Source: Fuerstiella sp.
GTDB taxonomy: Bacteria > Planctomycetota > Planctomycetia > Planctomycetales > Planctomycetaceae
Assembly: GCA_022447185.1 (NCBI GenBank)
Contig: JAKVAY010000045.1
Span: 39,516 to 103,515 of the forward strand
Direction of reading: 5' to 3'
DNA: 64,000 bases
The notes under the pieces: generated by a model
Told to the model about the DNA's origin: nothing
Databases searched by the model: none
Seen by the model: only the letters and a program-made list of their open reading frames with translations
Made by a program: the position numbers and the translations under genes
In this document: piece after piece, positions 19,616 through 29,222 of the stretch
Layout of the letters: the number at the start of each line of letters is the position of its first letter
Numbering within the stretch: position 1 is the stretch's first letter

Positions 19616-20790
19616 CGCCGGAGCTGGCCACACTGCATAAACTGCGGACGGCTCCGGATCTAATGACAGCGGTAGCCGAATCCACAGGCAGCGAACTTGC
19701 GGTACAGGATAAACTGCGAATGACATTCGATCCGGAGCTGGTGCGGGCCGCATTGACGCTTCACGAGGCACGAAGTCGGGCAAAAGGTGTCCTGCCCCGG
19801 GCGGAACGTCTGTGGCTCACGGTGACTGGACTCCAGCAATGCACTCATCCAGCTGTTGCGACGTACAAAGCCGAACGGTTTCCTGAGAATGTTTCTGTAA
19901 TGGACCTCTGCTGCGGCATTGGCAGTGACGCAGCGGCGCTGGCGCGACACAGGATGGTGACAGCCCTAGACTGCAATGAGACAATGTTACAGCGATGCCA
20001 GTGGAATCTTGACATATGGGATTGTCCGGCACAGGATTTGGTCCTGAAAGACGCACGAAACGTCTCTTTATCCGGTCAGATGATTCATGCCGATCCCGAT
20101 CGACGACTCGGCCGTATCCGACCGGTCAAACGACTTGAACAATATTGTCCAAATCTTGACTGGATGCAGGGGGTGACGAGAACCGCGGCTGGAGGCGCCA
20201 TTAAGATCGGCTCTGCGGCCAATTTCATGCAAAAATTTCCCGGGTGTGAAATTGAATTAGTCAGTCTGCACGGTGAATGTCGCGAAGCTACGGTGTGGTT
20301 TGGGCAGCTGGCTGCGACCGAACAATTTCGCGCGACCGTGTTGCCATCCGGAGAAACAATTGCGGGAGATCCGCTCGGAGCCAGAGCAAATTTTGCTGTG
20401 CAGCCCGCTCGGTACCTGTTCGATCCGGATCCGGCCGTCGTTCGATCCGGACTGCTTGACGGTGTTTGCGAAAAACTGAATCTGGAACGTCTGGACGATG
20501 AAGAAGAGTATCTCACGTCTGATGAGTGTCCTGATTCGTCATTCATCACGGGATTCGAAGTGATAGCCGTGCTGCCAAACAGTCCAAAGCGACTTCGACA
20601 ACATCTTCGAGCTGCACCGGCGTCGTACTACGAAATCAAATGTCGACACATGTCGATCGATGCGGCTTCAGTTGCCAGACAGTTGCCGACTGGCGGGACT
20701 GAACCGCGGGTCATTTTCTTTCTGCGGAATTGTGGAAAGACCAGAATCGTCATTGCGAAGCGTGTCCAGAGGCAAATGGCAGCTGACTGA
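19612..20790 (+). CDS. class I SAM methyltransferase with THUMP-like C-terminus
   Basis: 392 residues starting at the GTG that overlaps the rsmB stop by four bases. A helical N-terminal section is followed by a methyltransferase core with VMDLCCGIGSDAAALA (SAM loop), ALDCNE, MIHADPDRR (catalytic-loop region) and a C-terminal part resembling the THUMP-like module of this family (SYYEIKCRHM). Such proteins are annotated only as methyltransferases, and the substrate, probably RNA, is unknown. Coupling to rsmB suggests a shared role in ribosome or tRNA modification, which is an inference. Confidence 0.75.
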   Translation: MTPELATLHKLRTAPDLMTAVAESTGSELAVQDKLRMTFDPELVRAALTLHEARSRAKGVLPRAERLWLTVTGLQQCTHPAVATYKAERFPENVSVMDLCCGIGSDAAALARHRMVTALDCNETMLQRCQWNLDIWDCPAQDLVLKDARNVSLSGQMIHADPDRRLGRIRPVKRLEQYCPNLDWMQGVTRTAAGGAIKIGSAANFMQKFPGCEIELVSLHGECREATVWFGQLAATEQFRATVLPSGETIAGDPLGARANFAVQPARYLFDPDPAVVRSGLLDGVCEKLNLERLDDEEEYLTSDECPDSSFITGFEVIAVLPNSPKRLRQHLRAAPASYYEIKCRHMSIDAASVARQLPTGGTEPRVIFFLRNCGKTRIVIAKRVQRQMAAD

Positions 20791-20850
20791 CCTGTTTCTT
20801 CACGTTTTGGCCGACCGCACCATCTGACGACATGGCGTCATGAGCCTGTA

Positions 20851-20973
20851 TTACACAGCACAAGACGCATCGGGACGTGTTGCAAGGGTGCCTGCTGGAA
20901 CTTCGAGCTGTTCTTTGATGCCCAGTAAGACAGCCTGTTCGCAGGCGTAACACGCTTTACAATGCTTTGGCAT
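20851..20973 (-). CDS. candidate 40-residue cysteine-rich small protein
   Basis: A 40-codon frame from an ATG at 20973 to a TAA, lying 40 bases downstream of the VWA-protein stop on the same strand. The product begins MPKHCKACYACEQAVLLGIK and has a CxxCxxC motif and a fourth cysteine near the end. The frame stays open upstream into the VWA gene. No strong ribosome binding site and no recognised family. The metal-binding look is the only support, so this is a weak candidate. Confidence 0.28.
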   Translation of the reverse strand: MPKHCKACYACEQAVLLGIKEQLEVPAGTLATRPDASCAV

Positions 20974-21013
20974 TATCGCAGCTTCGGTCGGGTCTGTTTT
21001 GTACGCAAGCCGG

Positions 21014-23293
21014 TTAGACCAAGCCACTCTTTTTCCGCACGGCCCATTCGCAGGTCATGATTACGGTGAACAAAAGCAGCGAGTACCAGTTGTCCCACAA
21101 ACTAAGATGTCGATCCTGTGTCAACGTTTGGACTGGTAACCCATTGTTGGCAAACTCCTCCAGCCGTTCCAGCAACTGAGCAGCCGACAGAAAATCGCCG
21201 CCGCTTGCTGTGGCCAGTTCCCTCATCATTTCCGGGTCTGCCGACGGATTATCGAGTTCCGGATCACGGGCATTGACGAGAAACCTCGTGACTGCATGAC
21301 CATGTGAAGTTCCGTCAACCTTTGCCTCGACTCTGACCCTGTAATCGCCCGGCTGATCGACTTCAGTGAACCGTGCGACTCCTGTGCCTCTGTTCTGGCT
21401 CGCCAGCACAGACTCTGCAGTTCCGTCCGGGCTGAGGACTGTCACCGTGTATTCAGCATCTGTGATTTGAAGTCCCTGAGCGTCCCGAGCTCCGAATCGA
21501 AATTCAACATCCTGTTCCGGCACGACGTCCTGCGGTTCAGCCATCACCCATACAGGACCATCCTCATCCTGTTCAATTCTCGTGAGCCAGAAAATTATCT
21601 GACGCCAAAACCGCTGCTGCACCATCGTTCCCCACTCACGCTGCAAACACCAGCGCCATGTAGTGTCCCCTCCAAATGCCATCACCCGCGACTGACCTGA
21701 CCCATGCGCGACGTCGTGGGCGACCAGCAACGGCTCACCGCGTTCTGTGCGGGCAAGTACCTGAGCAAGAGAACCTTCCAGCGGCTTCAGGACAGTGGCC
21801 TGGTTCAGTGGTGGTAAATCTCGCCAGCGATCGGCATTGATATCTGGTGGCGCGATTTGCAGGACAGAATGCCTTAATCCCGTATCGGTGGGCACCATTG
21901 GTACCAGATCCGTCAACTGTTGCGTTGTGGCTGACAGATCTACTGGAAACAGTTCACTGATTTTGTGGTGCTGGTAGCCCCCAGAACCGAAATTTTGAAA
22001 TCCCCCAATCATCAGAAGCCCTGCGCCGGCTTCACAGCAACGTTGAATTTTCCGGAGCCTGGTCCGACCAAAGACTTCTGCCGGGACGTCACCAATAATA
22101 AATGCATCCACTTCGCCGGGTTCGAACCAGTTTTCAACGAATTGATTGCGATCTGCAAAACGTCCCAGGAAGAGCTTTTGAAATTCGAGTTGTACACGGC
22201 TGCTGACTGTGATGCTTCTGAGGTATGTCGACTCGGTGCGAGGCTGGTCAAAATAGGCGACGCGAATTCCGCCCTTTCGAATACGGATCAGCGTTTCGAG
22301 ACGATTGTTGGTTTTACGAACTTCGTCATCCAGCGGTACGACTTCGACCGCAATCTTAAAAACCCCGGCGACATTTGGAATAAATTCCAGTTCGATCAGC
22401 TTGTCGACAGAATCTCCATCACAGGTGAATTCCTGAACCGGACGATGTTGCTGGTCGCCAGGGGCGAGCACCATCGCTCCCGCAGTTGCAGTACCTGATG
22501 GCGGTTTTTCTAGTAAAATCCGTACCTGAAGCGGGCGACCTGACGCGCCATTTGCCCTGACACGAATCTTCACCGGAACCACATTACGAACGAAGACATC
22601 ACGAGTGATATCAAGCTCGCTTACGGCAACATCCAGCACGCTTGAAGTGACATCACTGGTGCCGATCGCCCATGTATAGATGGGCATGTTTTTTCTTCCG
22701 AGGAGGCGTGCGAACTGGACAGGGTTCTGATTGTTCTCGCCCCAGGCAGCTTGACGACCGTCTCCCGTCATGATCACCATCGCAACATCGTCAGAAGCGG
22801 CTTCGATCTGCAGTTCATCAAGAGTATTGCTCAGCGATGTGAATTCACCGTGAGGCTCGACGAACGTTGGATCAACCGTACGCAGTGTTTCTGCGTACGC
22901 TCGGTAACGGATCTCAACGCGTTCTCCAAACCTGTCAAGGAAGTGTTGTGCGTCTTCAAGAAACGCCTTTTGAACTTCATAGCGAGTGGCACTGCCGAGG
23001 CCGTCCGGTGTTGCCATACTGCGGCTGACGTCCCAAAGAACATACACGACATAGTTACGGTCATTTTTTGATGTCAGGACCACCGATGGTTTCAACATCA
23101 GAAACAACAATAACAGGACAGCCGCGGACCGAATCAGCAGTAAAAGCCGTTGACGGCCGGCAGTCACGTGTCGGATCCGACGCGGATAGGCAACTGTCAC
23201 AACGCCAATAATGACGACGCAGCACAGGAGGACGAACGGCCAGGACCAGATCGGCGCAAACGAAAGATTCAGTTCACCGAATGAAAGGTTCAT
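21014..23293 (-). CDS. membrane protein with VWA and glutamine-amidotransferase-like domains
   Basis: 759 residues. Two N-terminal helices (about 12-32 and 45-65) are followed by a von Willebrand A-like domain with an intact DxSxS metal site (LWDVSRSM), an immunoglobulin-like region, a class I glutamine-amidotransferase-like Rossmann domain (DAFIIGDVPAEVF; GAGLLMIGGFQNFGSGGY) without a visible catalytic Cys-His-Glu set, and a C-terminal helix near residue 735. This architecture is frequent in planctomycetes next to MoxR/Bat-type clusters. The role is unknown, possibly assembly of envelope complexes. The start MNLSFGELNLSFAPIW contains a short internal duplication, and MoxR/BatA partners are not in the window. 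Confidence 0.8.
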   Translation of the reverse strand: MNLSFGELNLSFAPIWSWPFVLLCCVVIIGVVTVAYPRRIRHVTAGRQRLLLLIRSAAVLLLLFLMLKPSVVLTSKNDRNYVVYVLWDVSRSMATPDGLGSATRYEVQKAFLEDAQHFLDRFGERVEIRYRAYAETLRTVDPTFVEPHGEFTSLSNTLDELQIEAASDDVAMVIMTGDGRQAAWGENNQNPVQFARLLGRKNMPIYTWAIGTSDVTSSVLDVAVSELDITRDVFVRNVVPVKIRVRANGASGRPLQVRILLEKPPSGTATAGAMVLAPGDQQHRPVQEFTCDGDSVDKLIELEFIPNVAGVFKIAVEVVPLDDEVRKTNNRLETLIRIRKGGIRVAYFDQPRTESTYLRSITVSSRVQLEFQKLFLGRFADRNQFVENWFEPGEVDAFIIGDVPAEVFGRTRLRKIQRCCEAGAGLLMIGGFQNFGSGGYQHHKISELFPVDLSATTQQLTDLVPMVPTDTGLRHSVLQIAPPDINADRWRDLPPLNQATVLKPLEGSLAQVLARTERGEPLLVAHDVAHGSGQSRVMAFGGDTTWRWCLQREWGTMVQQRFWRQIIFWLTRIEQDEDGPVWVMAEPQDVVPEQDVEFRFGARDAQGLQITDAEYTVTVLSPDGTAESVLASQNRGTGVARFTEVDQPGDYRVRVEAKVDGTSHGHAVTRFLVNARDPELDNPSADPEMMRELATASGGDFLSAAQLLERLEEFANNGLPVQTLTQDRHLSLWDNWYSLLLFTVIMTCEWAVRKKSGLV

Positions 23294-23397
23294 GTTACCG
23301 ACAGGTTATGGAAACAGCATGTCAGGCGTGTCCGTGTTCGGCACGATTTACCTCAGTCCGGCAATCAGACGGATTTCTTCAGCTTCTGGTCCGTTCG

Positions 23398-24771
23398 TCA
23401 GGCATATTCACGGTTTGTGATAATTCCGGGATACGGAATCGGATACCTGCCCTCTTCATTTGGCATCAGGGGTGAATCACCATCGAGCGTCAGCTTGTCG
23501 ACGTCGGGAGCGAATTCGTGATCACCGTGGAGGATTTGATCAACGGTAATCTTTTGTCCCGTATGGGCTGCCATGCGACCCATAGATGCTGTCAGACTGG
23601 CCAGGGTTCCGCGTTCAACTTCATTGTATTGTGCGTCACTCCGAATACCCGCAATGAAATCATTCCATTCGAGCTGATACGGATTTTCCTCCCTGCGGGG
23701 AAAAGCCCACTGTAACGAGTCTGCGTCTGCGTTGTGTCCTTTGTAGATCCGTGATTTTGCCGGCCTGTGTCCTGATGCGGACACGATTGCCAGGCCTTTT
23801 GTTCCATGCGCATATGTAGCAAAATCGTGGTGACATCCGGGAACTGTGCGTCCACCTACCAGCATCTTCGTTCCGTCAGCGAAGGTGTATTCGATTGAGT
23901 ATGAATCAAAATTCTGGTCGATCATGTCACCTCGGTAATGGCGACCTCCTGTCGCGACAGCCTCGACCGGCCACGCATCCTTCATCCAGCAACCTTCATC
24001 GATATTGTGGATCAAAAAATCGCTTACGGCGCCGCCACTGAGCCACAGGAAACCGTGAAACTGGGAGATCTGATAATGAAGCGGACTCACCCCTTTCGGC
24101 ATCGGCGGAACTGCTGCCGTGGCCGTAGGACCAGCAAGTCGGTTTGCACGAAGTAAATTAATTTCTCCAATTTCACCATTTTGAATTCGATCAAACAGCT
24201 CGCGCCGCGCGTCACAATGTCGGCACATGAGGCCTACGGCAACTTTGAGGTTCTTTGCCATCGCTGATTTGTTGAGTTCCAGCATTCGTCGACTGGTGGG
24301 ACCGTCCACGGATACGGGTTTCTCCATAAAGACATTCAGGCCTTTCTCAATGGCATACGTGTAGTGAACCCAGCGAAACGCTGGTGGTGTTGCCAGAATC
24401 ACCAAATCGCCGGGGCGGAGACAGTCCATCGCTTTTTTGTAGGCGTCGAAGCCGATGAACTGCCGATCTTCCGGAACGTCCATTTTTCCGTCAGCCTCAA
24501 ACCTTTGGGCAAGTCCACCACGACTGGTTTCAAGTCGTCGTTCAAAGACGTCCGCCATCGCGACCAGTTTAATAGGCCCCTGGTCTGGGACACTCACCGC
24601 CTGACTGGCTGCTCCGGTTCCTCTTCCCCCGCATCCGATCAACGCGATTTGGATTTCATTGTCTTCGCTTGTATAGGCGCCCACGGAGGCAGCTTGCAGC
24701 GTTGTGGCAGCTGCGGCCAGCTGGCCACCAGTTTTCAGAAATGAGCGGCGAGTCGATTCTGAGGACACCAT
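23398..24771 (-). CDS. exported Gfo/Idh/MocA family oxidoreductase
   Basis: 457 residues with a twin-arginine leader (STRRSFLKTGGQLAAAAT), so it is folded with its nicotinamide cofactor before export. The Rossmann fold begins with IQIALIGCGGRGTG, and the signature EKP motif is present in NVFMEKPVSVDGP. The C-terminal half is the large beta-sheet domain. It probably oxidises or rearranges a sugar or inositol-type substrate, which cannot be named from sequence. Such secreted Gfo/Idh proteins are strongly expanded in planctomycetes. It lies upstream of the VWA gene on the same strand with a spacer of about 100 bases. Confidence 0.9.
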   Translation of the reverse strand: MVSSESTRRSFLKTGGQLAAAATTLQAASVGAYTSEDNEIQIALIGCGGRGTGAASQAVSVPDQGPIKLVAMADVFERRLETSRGGLAQRFEADGKMDVPEDRQFIGFDAYKKAMDCLRPGDLVILATPPAFRWVHYTYAIEKGLNVFMEKPVSVDGPTSRRMLELNKSAMAKNLKVAVGLMCRHCDARRELFDRIQNGEIGEINLLRANRLAGPTATAAVPPMPKGVSPLHYQISQFHGFLWLSGGAVSDFLIHNIDEGCWMKDAWPVEAVATGGRHYRGDMIDQNFDSYSIEYTFADGTKMLVGGRTVPGCHHDFATYAHGTKGLAIVSASGHRPAKSRIYKGHNADADSLQWAFPRREENPYQLEWNDFIAGIRSDAQYNEVERGTLASLTASMGRMAAHTGQKITVDQILHGDHEFAPDVDKLTLDGDSPLMPNEEGRYPIPYPGIITNREYA

Positions 24772-24940
24772 GATGACGCTTTCTAAAGGAAATTACTGAG
24801 AAGTAATGTTTCGCCGAAACAGGAACGCTGCCACGCTGTAATCAGTCCAGTTTGGCAGGTCTCGGGCAGAGTCTCAAAGAACGGGGTCCGCCTGGGGGCA
24901 ACCGGATCCCCTGTTTCTGACGTGTTACTGGTCAACGTAC

Positions 24941-26008
24941 CTACTCTTCCGGGTCCAGCTGTACGGGTTCAGATTTATTCCAAAGGTTGGTTTGTTCATT
25001 CTGTGGGGGTACGTTCAACGGTCGTACAACTCGGAATCCAACACCGAGTGCGTCTGTATGATACCAAATGCTGCGGGGAATTTGAGGGTCCTGTTCTTTC
25101 CATTCCGGACTCGACGCTGCTCGGACAGAGCTCCGCAGGTTCGCAGATGAATCTTCATAGTATCCGCCCCGAACCACTCGCGGATACAACGTCAGGGGAA
25201 TCACCAGCGGATTCGTTGTGGTTGTGGTTTCCCGCTGACTGTACGTATCGGCCGAATACTGATCCAGCACCCATTCAGCAACATTTCCGTGCATGTCGTG
25301 CAGTCCCCAGGCATTTGGTTTCTTTTGCCCAACGATCTGATAGGTGTAGTCGGAGTTGTCTTCATACCATGCGTAGTCATCGATCTGAGAATCATCGTTG
25401 CCGAATGACCAGGCAGTGGTGGTGCCTGCACGGCAGGCATATTCCCATTCGGCTTCTGTTGGCAGGCGATAATATCTTCCGGTTTTTGCACTCAGCCATT
25501 CACAATACTTTCGTGCGGCGTGTTGTGTCATGCAGATTGCCGGATGCTTCTGTTTTCCCATCCCGAAACTCATGTCGGTGTACGGAGGTGTGGGCCGGGT
25601 GACTGCGTCTGCTTCTTCATCGCGTGGCGTAGCAGGCTCTCGAAAAATCCTGCGACGAATGATGTCCAGGTTCTCTCCCCAGACGTCGTACTGTTCCCAG
25701 GTAATTTCGCATTTTCCCATCCAGAACGGATCCAGCGTGACAGGATGTGCGGGACTCTCATCGGGATTCCGGCCAGGTTCTGTCTCCGGGCTACCCATCG
25801 AAAAAGTGCCTCCTGGAACAGGCACCATATCAATGGCAATTTCCGTGTGTTCCAGCAGTTCCGCATAGGGTTTCATCTCCGTTTCGTTTTGAGCTTCAGC
25901 ATCTTCGATAACCAGCGGTGTTACCTGGCCATAAGTCAATGCCGTCACGCAGAGGACGCCAGCCACAAAGAAACATTGTCGTAGGAGCGAATGTGCAACA
26001 GGAGACAT
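24941..26008 (-). CDS. secreted SUMF1/FGE-sulfatase-domain protein lacking the catalytic cysteines
   Basis: About 355 residues from the ATG at 26008, which creates a signal peptide ending near TALTYGQ. The frame stays open 61 codons further upstream, but that extension has no signal or homology. The FGE-sulfatase fold is plain: MVPVPGGTFSMGS, CEITWEQYDVW, YRLPTEAEWEYACRAGT, WGLHDMHGNVAEW, VVRGGYYEDSS and GFRVVR. The C-terminal stretch that in true formylglycine-generating enzymes carries the active-site cysteine pair reads LRSSVRAASSP, with no cysteine. It is therefore unlikely to mature sulfatases and may act as a binding or structural protein. It is abundant and divergent in planctomycetes. 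Confidence 0.88.
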   Translation of the reverse strand: MSPVAHSLLRQCFFVAGVLCVTALTYGQVTPLVIEDAEAQNETEMKPYAELLEHTEIAIDMVPVPGGTFSMGSPETEPGRNPDESPAHPVTLDPFWMGKCEITWEQYDVWGENLDIIRRRIFREPATPRDEEADAVTRPTPPYTDMSFGMGKQKHPAICMTQHAARKYCEWLSAKTGRYYRLPTEAEWEYACRAGTTTAWSFGNDDSQIDDYAWYEDNSDYTYQIVGQKKPNAWGLHDMHGNVAEWVLDQYSADTYSQRETTTTTNPLVIPLTLYPRVVRGGYYEDSSANLRSSVRAASSPEWKEQDPQIPRSIWYHTDALGVGFRVVRPLNVPPQNEQTNLWNKSEPVQLDPEE

Positions 26009-26676
26009 CAGGATTTGATTTTGCCGGGGCAGGAGTCTGGTGGAGAAATCAACGGGGAGTCGCATTATGTCTGTATGATCGGGAAGAGTCGAGTAAAACC
26101 AATGGAAGGGCAGGTCCGCAGAGGCAGAGGTGGTTGGACAGTCAGCGCAGTCCTGGCCGCAGATACCGGAAATTTTGTCAGTGGTGTCCATTTGTATTCA
26201 GGGTAGCTATTTACGCCGCGTCCCGCTGTCTGGCCGGTAACCGACGATGCAGGCCAACCTGATTCCACACGTTCTTCCGCAGGCAATCACCGCAATTTGC
26301 GGCTTTTCTCGTGGGAAGCAATTGCGTTCAGCCACAGCGGGCTACGGTGTGGCTGCGAACGTCGTTTTTGGAAATTGTGACCGTGCCTCGGATACCTGCT
26401 TCAGCACAATTACTGATGTCAATGGTTTCGGAAGATTGACAGACTCAGCAGTGATCGCACAATGTTTCAGCTGAGGTCGATTTTGGGCTGGCGTCGCATG
26501 AATTCGGACTATGATCCAGATGCGAAACGCCAGCGATTTCCGGAATGAATCCATGCACGTCCGGCCCGCGTGCTGCTTGTTTTGAATCCGCCGCATGCCC
26601 GAGGACGGTGTGATGATTCCCCTGGTGTTTTGACCGAATTTCGAAACACTGCACAGCCCGTAAGATTCGTAATCCA
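26009..26676. other. intergenic, no supported gene
   Basis: Roughly 670 bases between the divergent SUMF1 and FHA-kinase genes, counting from the preferred SUMF1 start. Short frames on both strands have no recognisable content. No repeat, tRNA or clear promoter seen. Confidence 0.4.
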
Positions 26677-27903
26677 ATGAAACATCAATTGACGGTGATT
26701 GACGGACAGGAAGCGGGACGAGTATTTGATCTTTCTGAGGGCATGACGTCTTTTGGTCGCAGCAGGACTGCTGAGATGCAGATAGGGGACCGGAGTGTGT
26801 CCCGGCAGCACTGTGCATTTGAAGTGTCTCCCACATCCGTTGAAATCGTGGATTTGAAGAGTTCGAGTGGAACGTACGTCAATTCACAACGGGTTGAGCG
26901 AAAGATACTGGGACCTGGCGATGAGATACGAGTTGGCAATACGAGACTTCGTGTCAGCTCAACGGACTCTGAACAGGCAACAGTAATTGTGCCTGGGTCG
27001 GGTACCAGCCTGGTGAAGGGGGAATCAGACATCCAGTTACCGGATCTGATCGGGATGAATGTTCACGATTATCAGATCGAGTCGAAACTGGCAGACGGTC
27101 GCAGTGGAGCTGTGTTTTTGGCCACAGAAAAGTCAGTCAGTCGCACGATAGCACTCAAAGTCCTGTGGCCGGAAATCTCCGATAATCACGAGGCGATGCA
27201 GCGATTTGTACGGGCGATGAAGACGATGTTTCCTGTCCGACATGAAAATCTGATTCAAATTTACAATGCGGGTCGAACCGAACAGGGTCTGACATGGGTG
27301 GCCATGGAGCATGTTGAAGGTGAGAGCATGGCTCAGGTCATCCAGCGGATTGGCACTGCGGGCATGCTGGACTGGGACTATGCCTATCGTGTCGCTGTTC
27401 ATACGGCTCGAGCACTTGAAGCCGCATTCGAACATCAGATTGTTCACCGCAATATCAAGCCGGAAAACATTCTGATGAGATCTTCTGACCAGGTCGTCAA
27501 ACTGGGGGACATGATGCTGGCAAAGGCCTTTGAAGGGCATTTGGCTAAACAAATCACTCTGCCCGGTCAGCTGATCGGAGATCTGAGTTATATATCGCCC
27601 GAAGCCACAGTTGATTCGACGGCGACGGATGGCCGATCTGATATCTACTCCCTGGGCGTCACCTGTTATGCTTTGTTAACCGGACGCCCGCCGTTTGAAG
27701 CGCGCTCTCTTCCGGCTATGCTTGATAAGATGCAGAATGATGTTCCTCAGTCCCCGAAGAAGTATCAGTTGTCCATCAACGATCTGTTCGCGGGATGCGT
27801 TATGAAAATGCTTGAGAAACGTCCGGAGGACCGGCACCAGTCGCCGACAGCCCTGCTGAAGGATCTGGATCTCATCGGTAAATCTGCGAATCTCGTTGTT
27901 TGA
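26677..27903 (+). CDS. FHA domain protein with probable serine/threonine pseudokinase domain
   Basis: 408 residues. Residues about 1-105 form an FHA phosphothreonine-binding domain (TSFGRSR, SVSRQHCAF, SSSGTYVNSQ). Residues about 125-400 form a eukaryotic-like protein kinase fold: ATP-site lysine K161 in ALKVLW, an APE-like SYISPEA, and SDIYSLGVTCYALLTGRPPF. The catalytic loop reads VHRNIKPEN, so the HRD aspartate is Asn259, and the DFG motif is D278-Met-Met. Loss of the catalytic Asp with retention of the Lys and metal Asp suggests a pseudokinase or very weak kinase. No transmembrane segment. It probably acts as a phosphorylation-dependent scaffold, which is an inference. Confidence 0.85.
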   Translation: MKHQLTVIDGQEAGRVFDLSEGMTSFGRSRTAEMQIGDRSVSRQHCAFEVSPTSVEIVDLKSSSGTYVNSQRVERKILGPGDEIRVGNTRLRVSSTDSEQATVIVPGSGTSLVKGESDIQLPDLIGMNVHDYQIESKLADGRSGAVFLATEKSVSRTIALKVLWPEISDNHEAMQRFVRAMKTMFPVRHENLIQIYNAGRTEQGLTWVAMEHVEGESMAQVIQRIGTAGMLDWDYAYRVAVHTARALEAAFEHQIVHRNIKPENILMRSSDQVVKLGDMMLAKAFEGHLAKQITLPGQLIGDLSYISPEATVDSTATDGRSDIYSLGVTCYALLTGRPPFEARSLPAMLDKMQNDVPQSPKKYQLSINDLFAGCVMKMLEKRPEDRHQSPTALLKDLDLIGKSANLVV

Positions 27904-28082
27904 ACATCGCTGACGACCGGGAAGTATTTGTCAGCGCGTTGATACGATGACAATGAAACCTGAGACGCCCTGCTTCTGGTCGGTGAAGTTAATCCGCAAT
28001 ACCATCGGTGTGGGTCGGGATCGGGTTCAACTGGTACCCTGTCCAGGTTGTATTCCGGCTTCGGCCACCATAGCCTTGCGCC

Positions 28083-29222
28083 ATGCCGAACACACCTGAA
28101 CGAATTCTGTTGATGGCTGCCGATCTGTCCTTTCGCGGATCGTCGATTCTTGCATTGCGCATGGCACGCGGATTGCTGGACCTTGACATTGATACGGTGA
28201 TGCTGTGTACGCGCATGGGACCAATAGACCGGAGTCTGTTAAAACATCTCCAGATCCATGAACTGCCGGGTTACCGGTTGCCGGTCTGGAGCCGAATAGT
28301 GCGTCGTTCAGTCCTGCAGAACCTGATCGACCAGCCTCCGGACGTGATTCATGTTCTGACGCCGGAGATGCTGCCACAGGCGGTCTGGCTGGCCGAACGG
28401 TTGTCATGTCCGGTCGTTATGAGTGTCAACGACCATGCAGATGCATCGGCACTGCAGTTGCCATCGTCGTCACGCCGTTGCCGAATGATCGTCTGCGTCA
28501 GTGACAGTGTGAGGGCATCACTCCCGCGTCATCGCCAGCTGAATCAAATTGAACAACGGGTGATCCATCCTGGGGTTCCTGTGTTACAGGATTCGGAGTG
28601 TCTGCCCATTCTCGAACCGGATCGGGCGCCGGTCATTGGAATGGCGGGGCCATTGGAGGTCCTCAAAGGTGGTTCATTTTTTCTCCGCGCCTGCCATCGT
28701 GTTCTCAGTGAAGGAACAGAGATCCGAATTGTCGTTGCCGGGTCGGGGGCCGAGGAACGCAACTTGCGAAAGCTGGCGACATCACTTCAACTGGACGATC
28801 AGATCACGTTTGTTGAAGAAAGCACAGATATGAAAACGTTTCTTTCTGCAATGGACGTGTTTTGTCTGCCGTCACTGCAGCAGGGAATTGGCGTGCTGCT
28901 ACTGGAAGCAATGGCTCTGGGGCGTCCGGTCATCGCTTCAGGGGTCGGCGGCATTCATGCCGTACTCAATAATAACCAGGCTGGTATGACTGTTCCGGCA
29001 TCTGACAGCAGACAGCTGGCGGATGCGATCAGTCGTCTTATTAAGGATCCCGACCAGACTCGAAAAATGGCTCAGGCGGGGCGGTCCCTGGCAGCAAAGC
29101 GGTTTTCCCTGCGGCAGATGCTTGACGAAGTCACTGCGTTGTACGCGGAACTCTGCAGTGGACTTTCCGAAACTGTTCGGTTGCCACAGCCAGCTTCGAC
29201 ATCAGATCGGAATCGGATATGA
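28083..29222 (+). CDS. GT4-type glycosyltransferase
   Basis: 379 residues with the GT-B layout of family 4 enzymes that move sugars from nucleotide donors. Visible: an N-terminal domain beginning ILLMAADLSFRGSSILALRM; the hinge-like HPGVPV; GMAGPLEVLKGG; and the donor site GIGVLLLEAMALGRPVIAS. In the EX7E signature the first glutamate is replaced by Gln (QGIGVLLLE), as in some active relatives. It shares a 4-base ATGA overlap with the cinA-like gene. The acceptor is unknown. Confidence 0.85.
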   Translation: MPNTPERILLMAADLSFRGSSILALRMARGLLDLDIDTVMLCTRMGPIDRSLLKHLQIHELPGYRLPVWSRIVRRSVLQNLIDQPPDVIHVLTPEMLPQAVWLAERLSCPVVMSVNDHADASALQLPSSSRRCRMIVCVSDSVRASLPRHRQLNQIEQRVIHPGVPVLQDSECLPILEPDRAPVIGMAGPLEVLKGGSFFLRACHRVLSEGTEIRIVVAGSGAEERNLRKLATSLQLDDQITFVEESTDMKTFLSAMDVFCLPSLQQGIGVLLLEAMALGRPVIASGVGGIHAVLNNNQAGMTVPASDSRQLADAISRLIKDPDQTRKMAQAGRSLAAKRFSLRQMLDEVTALYAELCSGLSETVRLPQPASTSDRNRI

